From NCBI GenBank assembly GCA_023375675.1, contig JALQBC010000022.1, forward strand, positions 124,001 through 188,000: a stretch of 64,000 bases of DNA. Reading direction: 5' to 3'. A program made the position numbers and the translations under genes. The notes below the pieces were generated by a model. That model worked only from the letters and a program-made list of their open reading frames with translations. It ran no database searches and had not been told where the DNA came from. The stretch is from Cytospora piceicola (taxonomy: Eukaryota > Ascomycota > Sordariomycetes > Diaporthales > Cytosporaceae). This document shows, in pieces, positions 11,363 through 22,819 of this stretch. How positions within the stretch are numbered: position 1 is the first letter of the stretch; each line of letters begins with the position of its first letter.

Positions 11363-12502
11363 GATGCCAGAGATTCCCTCGAGCAGTGCGCTGAGAATGT
11401 GTGTGTGCCCCAGTCCGATATGGTTTCACTCAGGAAACTCAACACTTTCTTTTCACTTGAGCGTTTTGGCGTAAGTAGGAGGTGATCGCGTAGGTTCTTC
11501 TCTGGCCCTCCTGCCAGCCGGACTGAGAATCAGAGTCGGGCCGAAAGGGCACGAAGCAAAGGAATAGGACCCACGTGAAACTGAGTACCCTAGGGTAGGG
11601 ATACTGCTGGCTCTAGTCAAGACCTCGAATCCGGCCCTATGCTCACTTGCATGCGCACTCGAGCGGCCCCGGGAATTGCTGACGTATTATTGGGTTGAAG
11701 TTTTTGTCATCAATTTCTGTTGCGGGGACAACTTCAAGACCTTTTGGTTTAGTAAATCCATTCTTCTAGGGTTAGGGGTGGCATAGTCTGATATCGCCCC
11801 TGTTCGCCTATCGGGATTTGCACTGCCTCCTGACTGGTTACCTACACGGGCATAACTGGCTGAGTTTTCAGGGGCCCTTTAATGTATCACGGCTATGTTC
11901 AGCTTGGTTACATACTCAAGTACGTAGACATCTACTTGACTAGAAATGTAGAGAGGAAAGGACACTTAGCCCAAGTTCACGGTTTCTCCACAAGTGTTTC
12001 ATAGGGTGATTCGGCGTATAAGTGCGAAGTGTAACGTCAACTGGCCCCAGTCCTACATTACTACCCGGCAGATCTTCAATGTTTGGTACCATTGCCGTTG
12101 TAGCATTGAATACTTATCAAAGCATTGTTATTCCGATCGATAAGAAGCACAGGAATTTAGAGTATACTTTGGTAGAGATATCTCTTTGTATACCCTAGGG
12201 TAGTCTCATGCGGTTAGGAGCAGAGGACGCCTCCTAAATGTCTTGAAAAGTGTCAAAGGATATTCTATTGTATCGCTTTGATTCATATTTAAGATATTAT
12301 CTAATACCCTGAGCTCAACTTCAACCTCAAGGCTCATCCACTATGAGATCCAGGTAAAACAGACTGTACATAGCTAAAACAATAGCATAAAAACAGATGT
12401 CCGCACCATTTTGAACACCACCTAATTAGGGGCGGGGGGCCCCCGGTACCTACCATTATGTGTATCCATAAATTCTGCTGCCCGCGGTTCCGACAGAATT
12501 AC
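11363..12502. other. intergenic with two TACCCTAGGGTA palindromes
   Basis: No gene is seen. Exact 12-bp palindromes TACCCTAGGGTA are at 11586-11597 and 12191-12202. The left part is presumably the promoter of the DUF1308 gene, and the right part the 3' flank of the SNF2-family gene. Confidence 0.6.
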
Positions 12503-14674
12503 CTACCTAGGTAGGTACCATTCCCCTCTCGGATCTTCAACCGGCATTGCACCCAAAAGACCAAGCAGATCCTCTCGGTTGAGCCGCGACGCCGCTTTTT
12601 GCTGCTGTAGTTTCTCCCCACCGACTTCGCCCAGCGCTGCCTCAACCAGTTTCTTCTTCTTCTCCTGAAGTTTCAGGATGCGGTCCTCTACGGTGCCCGC
12701 TATGAGGAGGCGATAGACAGTGACGGTTTGCTTCTGGCCAATGCGGTGTGCCCGGTCTACTGCCTGTGCTTCAACGAATGGGTTCCAGAAGGGGTCGAGG
12801 ATGATGACATGGGCAGCCTTGTTCAGGTTCAAGCCCACGTTGCCGGACTTGATACTGGCGAGTAAGACTGTGACATCGCCATCCATGAAATCAGTCACCG
12901 CTGCATCCCGTTGTGCCGAGTTCATGGTGCCGTCGAAACGGCATTGTTTGAAACCCCCTTCTCTGCGAATAGCAATCTCAAGGATGTCAATGAAGGAGGT
13001 AAAAAAGGTAAAGACGATCGTTTTGTCCTTGGGGTTCTTCTGTTGGATCGATTTGAGGAGCTTAATGGCTTTCAGTACCTTTGCGCTGGGCTGATAGTCT
13101 TTTTCAAGGCGGCTCAGATACTCCTGATTCCTCTTGACAGGTTTCTTCTTCCCTTTTGACTTAGAGTAACCATCTTCCATCTCGAATTCGTCTGCACGCA
13201 TGAGCTCTTCATCTTGATATCTCGAATAACCAGGACTGTCACCAAAGATGTCCCCGTAAGCAGGACCAGCTTTCTGCCTGTTGTCATGCCCAGTTTCTGT
13301 CTCGATCCCATCCGAGTCGTAGTCGATGAGTAGGTTGCGATGACAACAAGCCTGGCGCAAGCGTAGCAAATGCACTAACAGCATCATACCTAGGGATTTC
13401 ATGTTTCCCTTGCCTGATCTCAAAATCTGGGCGATCTCTAATTGCGAGTGCCTTTCAAGTGCCTTGTAGAACCTCGTCTCGTCCTCATCGAACTCGGTCG
13501 CTTCGACTAGCTCGATCTTTTCCGGCAAAGATATGATAGGCTTGTTGTTGATCATGGTCTTTTTGTGACGCCTCAGCATGTTCCTATCCAGGAATCCGTT
13601 GACCTTACGGAGCGCTTCACTCTGCCTGGTTGTTCTGTAATCTCCAGGGCCCCCGCCTTCAAAATATCTCAGTGGGCGACCAATCTCTTCCCAAAACCTC
13701 TTCCAGTCGTCGTACGGTCCGACCTTGAGGAAGCGTATTAATGAGTAGAGCTCTTCTGCTCTGTTTTGAAGCGGAGTCCCGGTCATGGCTAGCCGGTACC
13801 TTGCGCTGAGCGCATGGGCACCTTGGGCCATTAACGAATTGTGATTCTTGATTAAATGCGCTTCGTCAAGAATGACACGATAAAAACGTGCTTTGGAGTC
13901 GAGGAGAACAAGTCCCTCCTTGTGCTCTAATTGCTTCTTCTATTGACATCCGAGTTAGTCACCGCACAAGGAGTGGTTCCTGAATCACTATCACGAGCCC
14001 TGTGAGGCTGGGAATGGGATTGGATGCTTGCTCGAAAGACTTACCTTTTCCGATCCCAGAGTCTCGTAGTTGGTCAAGACTACATCGTACTCCATGAGTC
14101 TACTGAGCGATATCTTTTTTCCAGCTCCATGGTAGACGTGTACCTTGAGTTTGTGGCCCGGCTTGATCTTATCGTCGATCTCCCTGGGCCACTGCTTGAG
14201 CAAAGCCAGGGGTCCAACAACCAGCGTTGTCTTGTGAGTCTCATCCCCACAGTGTGAACATGTGGGCGGGTGAGCCAGAATCAGGGCAGTAGCCTGGATG
14301 GTCTTCCCAAGGCCCATATCGTCAGCCAGGATAGAGCCACGAATGTGCGACTTCTCCTGTCTCAAGAGAAACTCCAGCCCAAGGCGTTGGTGCGGCATGA
14401 GTGTAGCACCCATTTCGGCAGGAGTGTCAGCCCCGGGCAGAGGAGCCTCGTCATCGGATGGTTCCTGCAACAACTTTTCTTCGTCTACTACACTGCCGCT
14501 GAATAGTGAAATATTGTCAAGGGTTGACGGACCGTCAAATAGTGACTCGCTATTGTCCGTATTGTCAGAGGTCATGAGGGTGTCAAGGTCTTGGGGTTCG
14601 TTGTATATGGGCAAGGACCCAACCATAGAGCTACTAGACTTTTCGGCTGATGCCAAATACGAGTATATAGGCAT
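12503..14674 (-). CDS. SNF2-family DEAH-box ATPase (Rad5/HLTF-like, no RING)
   Basis: A chromatin-remodelling type ATPase that translocates on double-stranded DNA. One intron (13940-14044) joins two exons in phase 0. Motif I is DDMGLGKT. Motif II (ILDEAHLIKN) lies at the very start of the second exon, followed by MTGTPLQNRAEELYSLIRFL. The helicase C lobe carries VFTFFTSFIDILE, the arginine-finger block DPFWNPFVEAQAVDRAHRIGQ, and the VEDRILKLQEKK tail. Fungal relatives of the Rad5/Uls1 type usually carry a C3HC4 RING between the lobes. Here the corresponding segment is a short Ser/Lys-rich linker without Cys/His pairs. I use the first ATG of the frame (14674), giving 688 residues, but an upstream exon could exist because the frame begins after a stop near 14746 with no earlier ATG. 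The last codons (EWYLPR, stop) fall inside a TACCTACCTAGGTAGGTA palindrome. Confidence 0.88.
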
Positions 14675-14726
14675 AGGATAAGAGTTGCTGCCACACCGGA
14701 CTTTGTTGGGTCGCTCACTAGGCACA

Positions 14727-16828
14727 ATGTTAGGTAGTGTAAATCACTGCAATGATCATTCGGTATACGTACATAATGTCCTGCAAAGGCTCTGGCAAGG
14801 ATGCTGTTGACAGCTTCCGCTTACGGCTCACCCCAGTGCCAGACTGGGCAACATTATATGAAATCATTATGTCGTTCGGTATAAACGAAAATTGGATTCT
14901 TTAGAAGAAGATGAAACCGAAGTAAACAAAATGTCAAATTGTCTTCTGACCATTCGAGTGTTTCAAATGTTCCCAGGATGCCGACAACATAAGTAGTTGT
15001 TGAGTGGGTAAGATGGAACACAATCTATTTCATCGGGAAGTTCGAATCAACAAAGACAGGGGCACGCACTGATCATGCACATTATCGGCCGTGGCGTGTT
15101 AAATGGTTTCTTAATCATGAGCCGAGCCGTTGATCACTCCCGTTTGTTCTATATTAAGTACAAAGATAGTCTTGTCGTTTCATCGGCAGCTTGGATGAAG
15201 GAATTTCGGGTTGATTTCCTTATTCCATTTAACACACAAAGATCAGTCCGGGGCTATTACCTCTCCCTTCAGCTTGCACTTTGTGAAAGAGTTTCAGACC
15301 AACATCAGTCCTGGGTCCTGAAAGCACAAAGGAACATTGTTCTTGATTTTTGGGCTTACAGAGATATGCTGTGCTGGTCACCAACATAGTTGAACTGACT
15401 TGTATTCAGGAGCCTCCAGTCTCCCGGGGCTTCATGTGAAGTGCAGAAATAGCATAACTCTCTGATTTGACATTACTAGGGCGGCATGTAATCAAAAAGC
15501 TCACAAGTTATTGTTACTGCATTTATGTTCCCATTCCTTAAGCTGCTTCCCGCAGCTGTACTGCAATGTCTATTGGGTACGGCAGGAACGCTGTGCCTAA
15601 ATACTGGGCCGCCCCCTTGGTAGCTATACGGATCCAGCACATTGTCAGGTAGAATATAAACACCTACCACTGTTCAATGGTATGCTGCGCAGCCGTTTTG
15701 CTTTCACACATCCCCACCCTACCGGCAAGGTTGTAGGTATAATGACTGTGGTTGTATTTAGTCTCAATCATCCAGCGATCTCCTATTAACCTCTTTGTTG
15801 TAGGCGCATAAATGGAATGTTCGTGGCTGATATTGACATCTCGAAGTCCACAGCTTGTCCCCCGTTCAGGCAAATGCTTGAGCATGTCTTACGGTCAACG
15901 CAACCACACCCATCACTTGACTCCCTAGGTATCCTACTTCATCCCATGCGCATCTTTTCCCGATCCCTACCCTAGGGTATACATTAATCACGAAGGCCAT
16001 TGCTTTTATTTTCGGCGAACACGACATCCAAACAGCCGTGGTGCTTGCTAGACGGATACACAATGCAAGCCGATGTGAAAATCAACCCTCCTATTGCAGG
16101 GAGGGGCACTTTCTCGCTCATGTACGAATCCGTAAATAGCATGTTGGTAGCATTTTCCATGTATCGTGATTCGAAGGCCAAGCTGATGTCCGAGGCCCGA
16201 GGCGATCTCGGGCCTCGGAGATCAGATAACATTCACAACATGAGATAGCATCCAGATGGGATCTGCAGGGACCTGCCAAAAGCATCCTCGCGATTGCAGC
16301 GATTCTTACGGCCTGTCATCCACTTTATACCCCTTCCGTACTAATTGCGGCGTGCTAGCTCGCTCTAGATATATACCGATCCATACGGCTCGCCCCCTAT
16401 GGCCCTGCCAGGGCGATTAGGGGTACTTCCGCCACTTACACGTCCGGGCTCTGTAATACAAGTAGATTGGATAAATCAGCGTGCTTGGTTTTACTGATAG
16501 CTGAAGCACCTCTCAGGATTTACTACTACCTAGGTATCCTTGAAGTAGGACTGGAAGATGGTTGGAGCATAAAAGAGTGTAATTGGTTTCTCTTCAGATA
16601 CATCCTTGAGTATATACATAATTGCTCAATATAATTGCTCAATATAATTGCTCAATATAATTGCTCAACCGATCTAGGCCCAGTACATCCAGCGGGTAAT
16701 ATTACCACTTCTGCTTAACCCCGAGGAGTTGGTCCATTCCTACATGTATAACTACAGGGGTTGCCACTGAAGCGTTCCTCTTTCTGTGGCCGCAGTCTGC
16801 TCTTCTCGTCTCTTTCTTCATACCTCGC
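14727..16828. other. intergenic, gene-poor
   Basis: No intact gene is supported. Short minus-strand frames with protein-like composition at about 15476-16232 may be a relic, but no family is recognised. The region holds one TACCCTAGGGTA (15968-15979), one TACCTAGGTA (16527-16536) and a 13-bp tandem repeat (16618-16668). Confidence 0.5.
16618..16668. repeat. 13-bp tandem repeat, about 4 copies
   Basis: The unit ATAATTGCTCAAT is repeated about 3.9 times without mismatch. It lies about 160 bp upstream of the MFS start codon, probably in the promoter or leader. Exact copies point to recent slippage. Confidence 0.9.
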
Positions 16829-18463
16829 ATGCCACCACTTTTTAGCACAGTCATGGAGGCCCAAAGTAAAGAACCAGCCCAGCAGGGCCAGGAAGACATC
16901 GAGAAGAGTGGCCCAGGTATCCAAAGAAGTGAGCTGAATAAGCAAGATGGGGGCCAGGCCATTGACGGTGCAGAGGCTGGCTGGGATGGGGCATACCTCG
17001 TCACATTTGGCCCAGACGACCCTGAGAACCCACTTAGTTGGTCGAAGAAGTTGAAATGGGGCATCACTGTGGCCGTGTCTGGCACGGGTTTCGTCCGCAT
17101 CATGGTCTCGACGGTAAGGCTGCGCCATCAATCTAATGAACTGCCCCACCCACCCGTGAGGATTCCGGCTGATGATATCTCTCTACAGATGATGGCACCT
17201 GCGATCAACACCATCGCAGATGAGCTGCACATGTCAACCACTGAATCAACCATGGCACTATCGGTGTACCTTTTGGCGACTGCCTTTGGACCGCTCATCA
17301 TCGGCCCCCTGTCCGAAACCTACGGCAGGAAGCGCGTCTTCCACATGACCAATATCTGGTTCCTGGCCTGGAACCTCATCTGTGGTTTTGCCAACTCGAA
17401 GGGCCTGCTTATTTCCGCCCGTCTGCTGGCTGGCTTTGGTGCCAGCGCAGCATATAGCCTGGCGTACGGTGTGCTTGGTGACGTGTGGTCGCCGGAGCAG
17501 AGAGGACGCTCCTTGAGCCTGTACCTGCTCATCCCACTAACCGGCTCCGGTGTTGGTCCTATCGTCAGCGGCTTCATTGTCCAGTACTCTACCTGGCGAT
17601 GGATGTTCTGGGCCACCGCCATACTCCAAGTCATCTTCGAGCTGTCCTCAATGCTCCTATTCTACGAGAGCTACGCGCCTCTCCTCCTCCGCCAGCGAGC
17701 CGAGAAGCGGCGCAACGAGACTGGCGATCCTCGCTACCACGCCGAGGCCGAGAGGCGCGAATCCGGCCGCTCTGCGCTCTGGAAGCTGGGCCGCAACCTG
17801 TCTCGGCCCATCCGCCTCTTGGCATACCACCCGATCATCCAGATGCAGTCCATCCTGGAAGGCATCAACTACGGCCTGCTGTACTTCGCGCTGGCCAGCT
17901 TCTCCTCCCTCTACGTCTCGGCGTACGGGGAGTCCATCTCCATCTCCGGCCTGCACTACATCGCCATCTGCACCGGCACCATCTCGGGCTCCCAGATCTG
18001 CGGGCCGCTCACCGACTACGCCTACAGACGGCTGACGAGCCACACCGGCGAGACCAACGTGCCGGAGCTCCGCATCCCGCTCCTGCTGCCGGGCGCCCTC
18101 TTCATCCCCGTCGGCCTCGTGCTCTACGGCTGGGCCGCCGAGTTCCACCTCTTCTGGCTCGTCGTCGACGTCAGCGTGGCGCTGCTGTGCCTCGGCATGC
18201 AGATCTTCGACACCTCGCTGCACGCCTACGTGATGGACGCGTACCCCGAGCGCGTCAGCTCCGCGTCGGCCGCCACGCAGGTGCTCAGGAGCCTGCTGGC
18301 CTTCGCCTTCCCGCTGTTCTCGGACAAGCTGTACAGGTCGCTGGGGTACGGGTGGGGGAATACCCTGCTGGCGTTCCTGTCGTTCGGTATCGCCTTGCCA
18401 TCGACGGGTATACTCTGGCGCTATGGTGCGAAGTTGCGGGCCAGGCAGCAGTCGAGCTATTAG
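16829..18463 (+). CDS. MFS transporter, DHA1 (drug:H+ antiporter-1) type
   Basis: A 12-helix plasma-membrane efflux pump of the fungal DHA1 group (polyamine, fluconazole or mycotoxin exporters). A 75-nt intron (17114-17188, GTAAGG...CTACAG) is a multiple of three, so the unspliced frame also stays open. Removing it restores the first-helix continuation IMVSTMMAPAINTIADEL and gives 519 residues. Family marks are the N-terminal PENPLSWSKKLKW block, the motif A loop SETYGRKRVF, the D/ExxRGRSL loop (WSPEQRGRSLSL), motif C GSGVGPIVSGF, the long cytosolic central loop, and the C-terminal PERVSSASAATQVLRSL. An alternative ATG at 16853 has a better start context. The substrate cannot be read from sequence. 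No biosynthetic genes are adjacent, so involvement in a metabolite cluster is unsupported. Confidence 0.92.
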   Translation: MPPLFSTVMEAQSKEPAQQGQEDIEKSGPGIQRSELNKQDGGQAIDGAEAGWDGAYLVTFGPDDPENPLSWSKKLKWGITVAVSGTGFVRIMVSTVRLRHQSNELPHPPVRIPADDISLQMMAPAINTIADELHMSTTESTMALSVYLLATAFGPLIIGPLSETYGRKRVFHMTNIWFLAWNLICGFANSKGLLISARLLAGFGASAAYSLAYGVLGDVWSPEQRGRSLSLYLLIPLTGSGVGPIVSGFIVQYSTWRWMFWATAILQVIFELSSMLLFYESYAPLLLRQRAEKRRNETGDPRYHAEAERRESGRSALWKLGRNLSRPIRLLAYHPIIQMQSILEGINYGLLYFALASFSSLYVSAYGESISISGLHYIAICTGTISGSQICGPLTDYAYRRLTSHTGETNVPELRIPLLLPGALFIPVGLVLYGWAAEFHLFWLVVDVSVALLCLGMQIFDTSLHAYVMDAYPERVSSASAATQVLRSLLAFAFPLFSDKLYRSLGYGWGNTLLAFLSFGIALPSTGILWRYGAKLRARQQSSY

Positions 18464-20614
18464 GGCGTCTTGGGCGTCTTGGGTGTGACTTGCATATGGC
18501 TTCATCGCCATGGCCATGCTTCGCTCAGGCTTCTTATGCTCGAGGTAGTGAGCTAGGCCCTTCGTGGCCTGCACTTCGATGACGACCTCGTAACTTGAAA
18601 TGTTCCTGTCATTTCACAACTCATTCACACTGCCAAGCTCTGGTGTTCTAGGTATATTTTCTCATCTAGAAGCGTTACATGTATCTAGATTTCGCAACCA
18701 GTTCATGGTATACTCTCTTGGCTGTCCCATCCGCAATCGTTGGTATTGGACAGTCGCGGGAATTATCCCTTCACGCACTTGATGTCAGGCATCGACTGAT
18801 CCGGAATAATGGGTCTAATAGCATGTATACTCAAGTATGTAGCTCATACCGGCACACATCACACCCATCATTTAGAAATAGATCCTCTTCCAGTGATTTA
18901 TTCCCTGAACCCCTTGCTCTTCTCAAAATAAACACTTTGGGCAGCATTTGTTGCTCGGCACCTTGGCCCTTGAGCTCTCGACTCCGTTTTATTTACTCGA
19001 CAAGCAAAATGTACGAAGATGTAAAGAACCACTTCTAATCTCATCGCAAGGTTTTATAGGCCACCTCTCTCGGTGAAAGCTTAACAATTCCGACGTTGGA
19101 ATCTTGGTGATTATTACAGAGATGATTGCCTACCTCTGACTAAATATCGCCGAACTTCAATGTTGTATCCTGGTCCGTCTTACCACCTACCATCTGCCCC
19201 ACAGCCTCGCATACTTGATGGATTTGCATTATATAGCGCGCAAAATGGGTGTTAGATAATTCAAAATCAACGATCTTCTGCTTCTGCGCTAGGCATATCT
19301 TTCCGAACAGGGCAATGATGTTGTCAGTGATCAGTTTCTTCGAGGCGGAGCTTGTGCCGGGGTCCCTACGTAACTAGATGTAGCAGCTGGCGGCGGAGAA
19401 GAGCCAGAAGGATTCGAGGTCAGCTCCGAGGCTGAGGACGTGTTGCTCGACCATGGCGAGGGCAGATTTAAGCAGCTCACCCTGGTCGGCTCGCCTTACA
19501 GGGAGGGATATGATGCCTGCTTCGTATCAGTGATTGATAGTTCTCCAGCTGGGCAGGGCATAAGCCGCTCGAGGAGAGGCAACTAGCCGTAGTTCAGCGC
19601 GCCCCCATCAAGGAGACATAAACATAAGCCTGCTCGTAAGAAGTTCGTCTTTCCCAGCGCCATGGGGCTGTATCCTTGATGCGCGACCAACTCATATATG
19701 TTGATAACGGTACTGGCTGAACTCACACAGATGAACTGTTAAGAATCCTTGTCCACATCCGGGGAGATAAATCTGTCCCTCGGGAGGACGAATGGGATAT
19801 ACAGCAGTAGAATTAGCTCATGCAGGTACAGCTGCAACCTTGGAATTCCGCCCGGTATATTAGCCCCTGGTCGCGGCCCGCCAGAAAACACTGGAGCGTA
19901 TACCAATAAACTTAAGTCTTGTATTTATTTTTCTGGGATGTAGACCAAAATAACAATGACCATTCACAGACTGCACTTGTGATCAGACATCTGGAGAGAA
20001 GGGCGCGGATATAATAATCGACGAGTTGGGCCTGCTGAAGAAGAAGTGAGATGCACCAGGTCGCGATGAGGACATCCTGTTTTCTTTCTTGATTAATCTC
20101 CAGACCGGTAACCCTCTTGCCTTTGACCTACTCTCAGTCAGCGCCTTGGAAAAGCGTATGCTTGATTGCCACGATTTGACCCGAACCACAGAAGCCAGGC
20201 TCTTAGCAACATCAGCTCGGAACATGGGTTGAAGTGCAAAGGCTTATTTTATAGATATTAATTAATGAGGTCTTGTGTGGAAATTTTGAAGCTCCCATGC
20301 ACCCAAAGAAAAAGACAAACATGCGCCGACTCCCGACTAATGCAACCATTGATCTATCCCAGTCCAATCCAAAATCTATCAGGGTATTTGTGCGCCAACA
20401 ATGCGCAGTACAAAACATTCTTTGATGACCAATGACCAATGACCAGACCAAACTTTTTCCCAGCCAGGCAATACAAGACATTAGAACTTTAACAGCAGAA
20501 TATCATACCGAAATGAAAAAAACCGCCCATCCCACACCCCTATGCTATTGTACAGTAGTGGAAACGCAAGTAAACAAGAGAGGAAACATAGAGGACAATG
20601 AAGACAAGCAACGT
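18464..20614. other. intergenic with a pseudogene
   Basis: No intact gene is seen over 2.1 kb. A minus-strand coding relic with in-frame stops lies at about 19140-19530 and is listed separately. The rest shows no recognisable frame, RNA gene or repeat family. Confidence 0.55.
19140..19530 (-). pseudogene. pseudogene fragment with in-frame TAG, family unknown
   Basis: Reading the minus strand from about 19530, one continuous frame gives a coding-like protein containing LLKSALAMVEQHVLSLGADL and ESFWLFSAASCYI. It meets TAG at 19374-19376, then stays open for 77 more codons (KKLITDNIIALFGKICLAQK, then HFARYIMQIHQVCEAVGQM) to a TAG at 19140-19142. The frame continues cleanly across the internal stop, and CAG-to-TAG is a C-to-T change, so a single premature stop in a formerly longer gene is the simplest reading. 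A further coding-like piece (ALGKTNFLRAGLCLCLLDGG, also ending in TAG) lies upstream near 19590-19665. The helical character could suit the C-terminal half of a fungal regulator, but I cannot name the family. Confidence 0.5.
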
Positions 20615-21894
20615 CTACAGGAAAGACCCAGTGACCAGCTTGTCATCATCGGGGGTTGACTCAAACCTCCCGCCCAAAGGAAGTCCTTGGGCGTAGTGAA
20701 AGTCTTCCATGGCCAGAATCTGGCTGTGCCTCCTCGGCATTCCCTGGTCGACGCTCCTCTTCCGCGAGTGAGAAGTCTTGACGGGGTTGTTCGGCGTCGT
20801 GCTGAACTTGCGCGGCCGGTACGGGCCGGGCACCGAGGCGTCCTTGGAGGCGGCGCGGGAGTGCGTCGGGAACACCGGGGTGGCCGGGGTCAGGGGCGAG
20901 CTGGACGCGCTGAAGTTGCCCGAGACGGAGGAGCAGGCCGAGTGGAGGGACGTCTTGGAGCTCGAGCTGGAGGTCCGGCCGAAGAGGCCCCTCGACCAAG
21001 ACGACGACGACGACGACGACGACGCGCCCGCCTCGCCCTCGGCGGTGGGCGACCTCGCCCCGCCGCCCTCCATGTCCATGCTCATGCCCTCGATCAGGTC
21101 GGTCAGGACCTCGGTGGCGGGCTTGCGCGCATCCGGGTCGCACTTGCCCCGGAGGCGGGCCTGCCACCACGCCTTGGCCTGCTTGTCGGGGGCGGCGTGC
21201 CGGAGGACCTCTGCGAGGTTCTCCTCGACGACGCGGGTCTGGGCGTCGTTGAGCGTCAAGGCGCTGTGCTCGGTCGCCAGCTCGAGGAGCGCCGCCGCGT
21301 CCCTCACCTCCTGCTGCTTGCTGTGGGGCGAGTCGCGCAGGCCACAGGCGTCCATCTTGAAGACGATGAGGTCGACGAGCGAGACGTATGGCAGGCGGTC
21401 CGGGGAGGCCTGGATCTCGTGGGCGGGCCTCACGGCGCTGGGCAGGAACGGGCAGAGCATCTCGGGTGTGATGCGGACCTCGATGGCCTGGACGCGGCCG
21501 CTGGTGGTGGCCGTTCTCGATGAGGATGACGACCGGGGGGATGAGGGTGGCGAGGTCTGGTAGTACAGGAGCTGTGACGACTCGGAGAAGGGAGACATGG
21601 GGTGCTGCAGGAGCTTCTTCCTCAACAAGCTGGCTGATGTGGATGAGTTGACGATCAGGTCAATGCATTTCTGGTGTTATCTCTCGTCAGTATGGGTCTC
21701 CCGGCCCCGCTCATCCACCATGACCTGATGAGGTGACTCACCCCTGCGCTCTGTTGTCCGTATTTTGGCAAGTGCTTGCGAATTGCCATGTCCCCCGCGA
21801 TGGCCAGTTTGGTGTTTCGGAGATCCGGTGTGTCCTTGATGATCTGGATGATGCAGCATGCTGCCATCTCCATGTCCGACATTGTCATTGCCAT
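20615..21894 (-). CDS. unknown fungal protein, possible nucleotidyltransferase-like N-half
   Basis: A 402-residue protein from two exons (intron 21671-21741, GTGAGT...CACCAG, phase 0). The N-terminal half has the order seen in a widespread fungal hypothetical family. A helix is followed by a strand (TKLAIAGDMAIRKHLP), then KCIDLIVN-SSTSASLLRKKLL, then SSQLLYYQTS, a strand RVQAIEVRIT, LP(Y)VSLVDLIVFKMDACGLR, and a terminal helix. This resembles a minimal nucleotidyltransferase fold of the AbiEii type, but that is my inference and a catalytic Asp pair is not obvious. The C-terminal half is Ser-rich, contains basic SRKRSVDQ-like and RHSQILAM sites, and is probably disordered and phosphorylated. 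The start ATG at 21894 lies just after a T/A-rich leader; upstream in-frame codons encode a Lys/Glu homopolymer and are probably leader. Confidence 0.72.
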
Positions 21895-21929
21895 TGCGTT
21901 TTTTTGATCGCGTCCTGCGCTTCGAGTCT

Positions 21930-21968
21930 TCTCCCGTCTTTTTTTTTTTTCTTCTTCTTTTTTTTTTG
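21930..21968. repeat. poly-T/CTT tract in 5' leader
   Basis: Two T-runs of about 10-12 bases are separated by CTTCTTC on the plus strand, giving a poly-A/GAA tract in the transcript leader of the minus-strand gene starting at 21894. Confidence 0.8.
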
Positions 21969-22765
21969 AAAGCCACCCACGCAGAACCTGCAAGCTTTTA
22001 AGGAGAGTTTCAATGCTTGGTCGAGGCTCGAGAATATTATGTATAGATGCGGAATAGTTGAAGGGAATGTTGGAAGAAAAGCTGTCGAGCAGAACATCCA
22101 TAGCAATGTTTCACCAGGGACTGCTCCTTGATATGTATCTCATTTTGTTTTAATCTGCGAGTTGACCCCCTGCAAATCCCTTCTGGGATGCTCCACTTGT
22201 CGTTAATGCCCGATGGGACAGTGGGAATCTCGGGAATGTCTGTGTAGCCCAACTTGGGAATTTGGCACCGACATGAGCAAGGGGTTGGTTGGTTGGCCCA
22301 GTTTGGGCACGGTGAATTAAAGATTCAGCCGCCAAACTGCAAATTGCTTCCTTCAATCCTATCCTAATATAAAAAAATTCACAAAGAAAAGAAAATCCAC
22401 CAAATTGGACTGCTGATAAGGCTCAACAAGGTGAAGGATTCCGGGGCGAGGGCTGGCCTTTCTGGGCAAAATCCCACGCGAATTCCTCCTGTCTGTCTGG
22501 TGCGCAGGAAGAAGAAGAGGACACACGGTGGGTTAGGGTTGAACACAACACCAACACCTCGGCATCAGTGGAGACAGTATCCATTTATCCGTTTATCAGT
22601 TGATGTCTGATTTGGAGACGACGCAATAAAATGGGTCGGTCTATGGATCCGTACGTACTGTACATTAGTTGTGAGAAACGTTCGGACGAAATATGAGGAA
22701 ACCGGGGTCTGTCTTCCAAGCTTGTCGGTAAGCGATTCACTGAGTTGAACCACTTGTTGGCTGCA

Positions 22766-22819
22766 GATGGATACGTAGATGGATACATAGATGGATACAT
22801 AGATGGATACATAGATGGA
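22766..22819. repeat. 12-bp tandem repeat, 4.5 copies
   Basis: The unit GATGGATACATA is repeated head to tail, with one G variant in the first copy (GATGGATACGTA). No function is apparent. Confidence 0.9.

Noticed and set aside
12904..13831. Plus-strand frames opposite the SNF2-family gene
   Set aside because: They are complements of conserved helicase motifs and have no independent support.
17657..18574. 305-codon open frame antisense to the DHA1 transporter, and a 365-codon frame on the same strand
   Set aside because: Both lie over the GC-rich second half of the transporter and consist of Arg/Pro/His-rich shadow sequence; the transporter family match is unambiguous.
20687..21563. Two long plus-strand frames over the serine-rich gene
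   Set aside because: Asp/Arg/Gly repeats are the complement of the Ser codon run; the minus-strand gene has a clean splice and family-like order.
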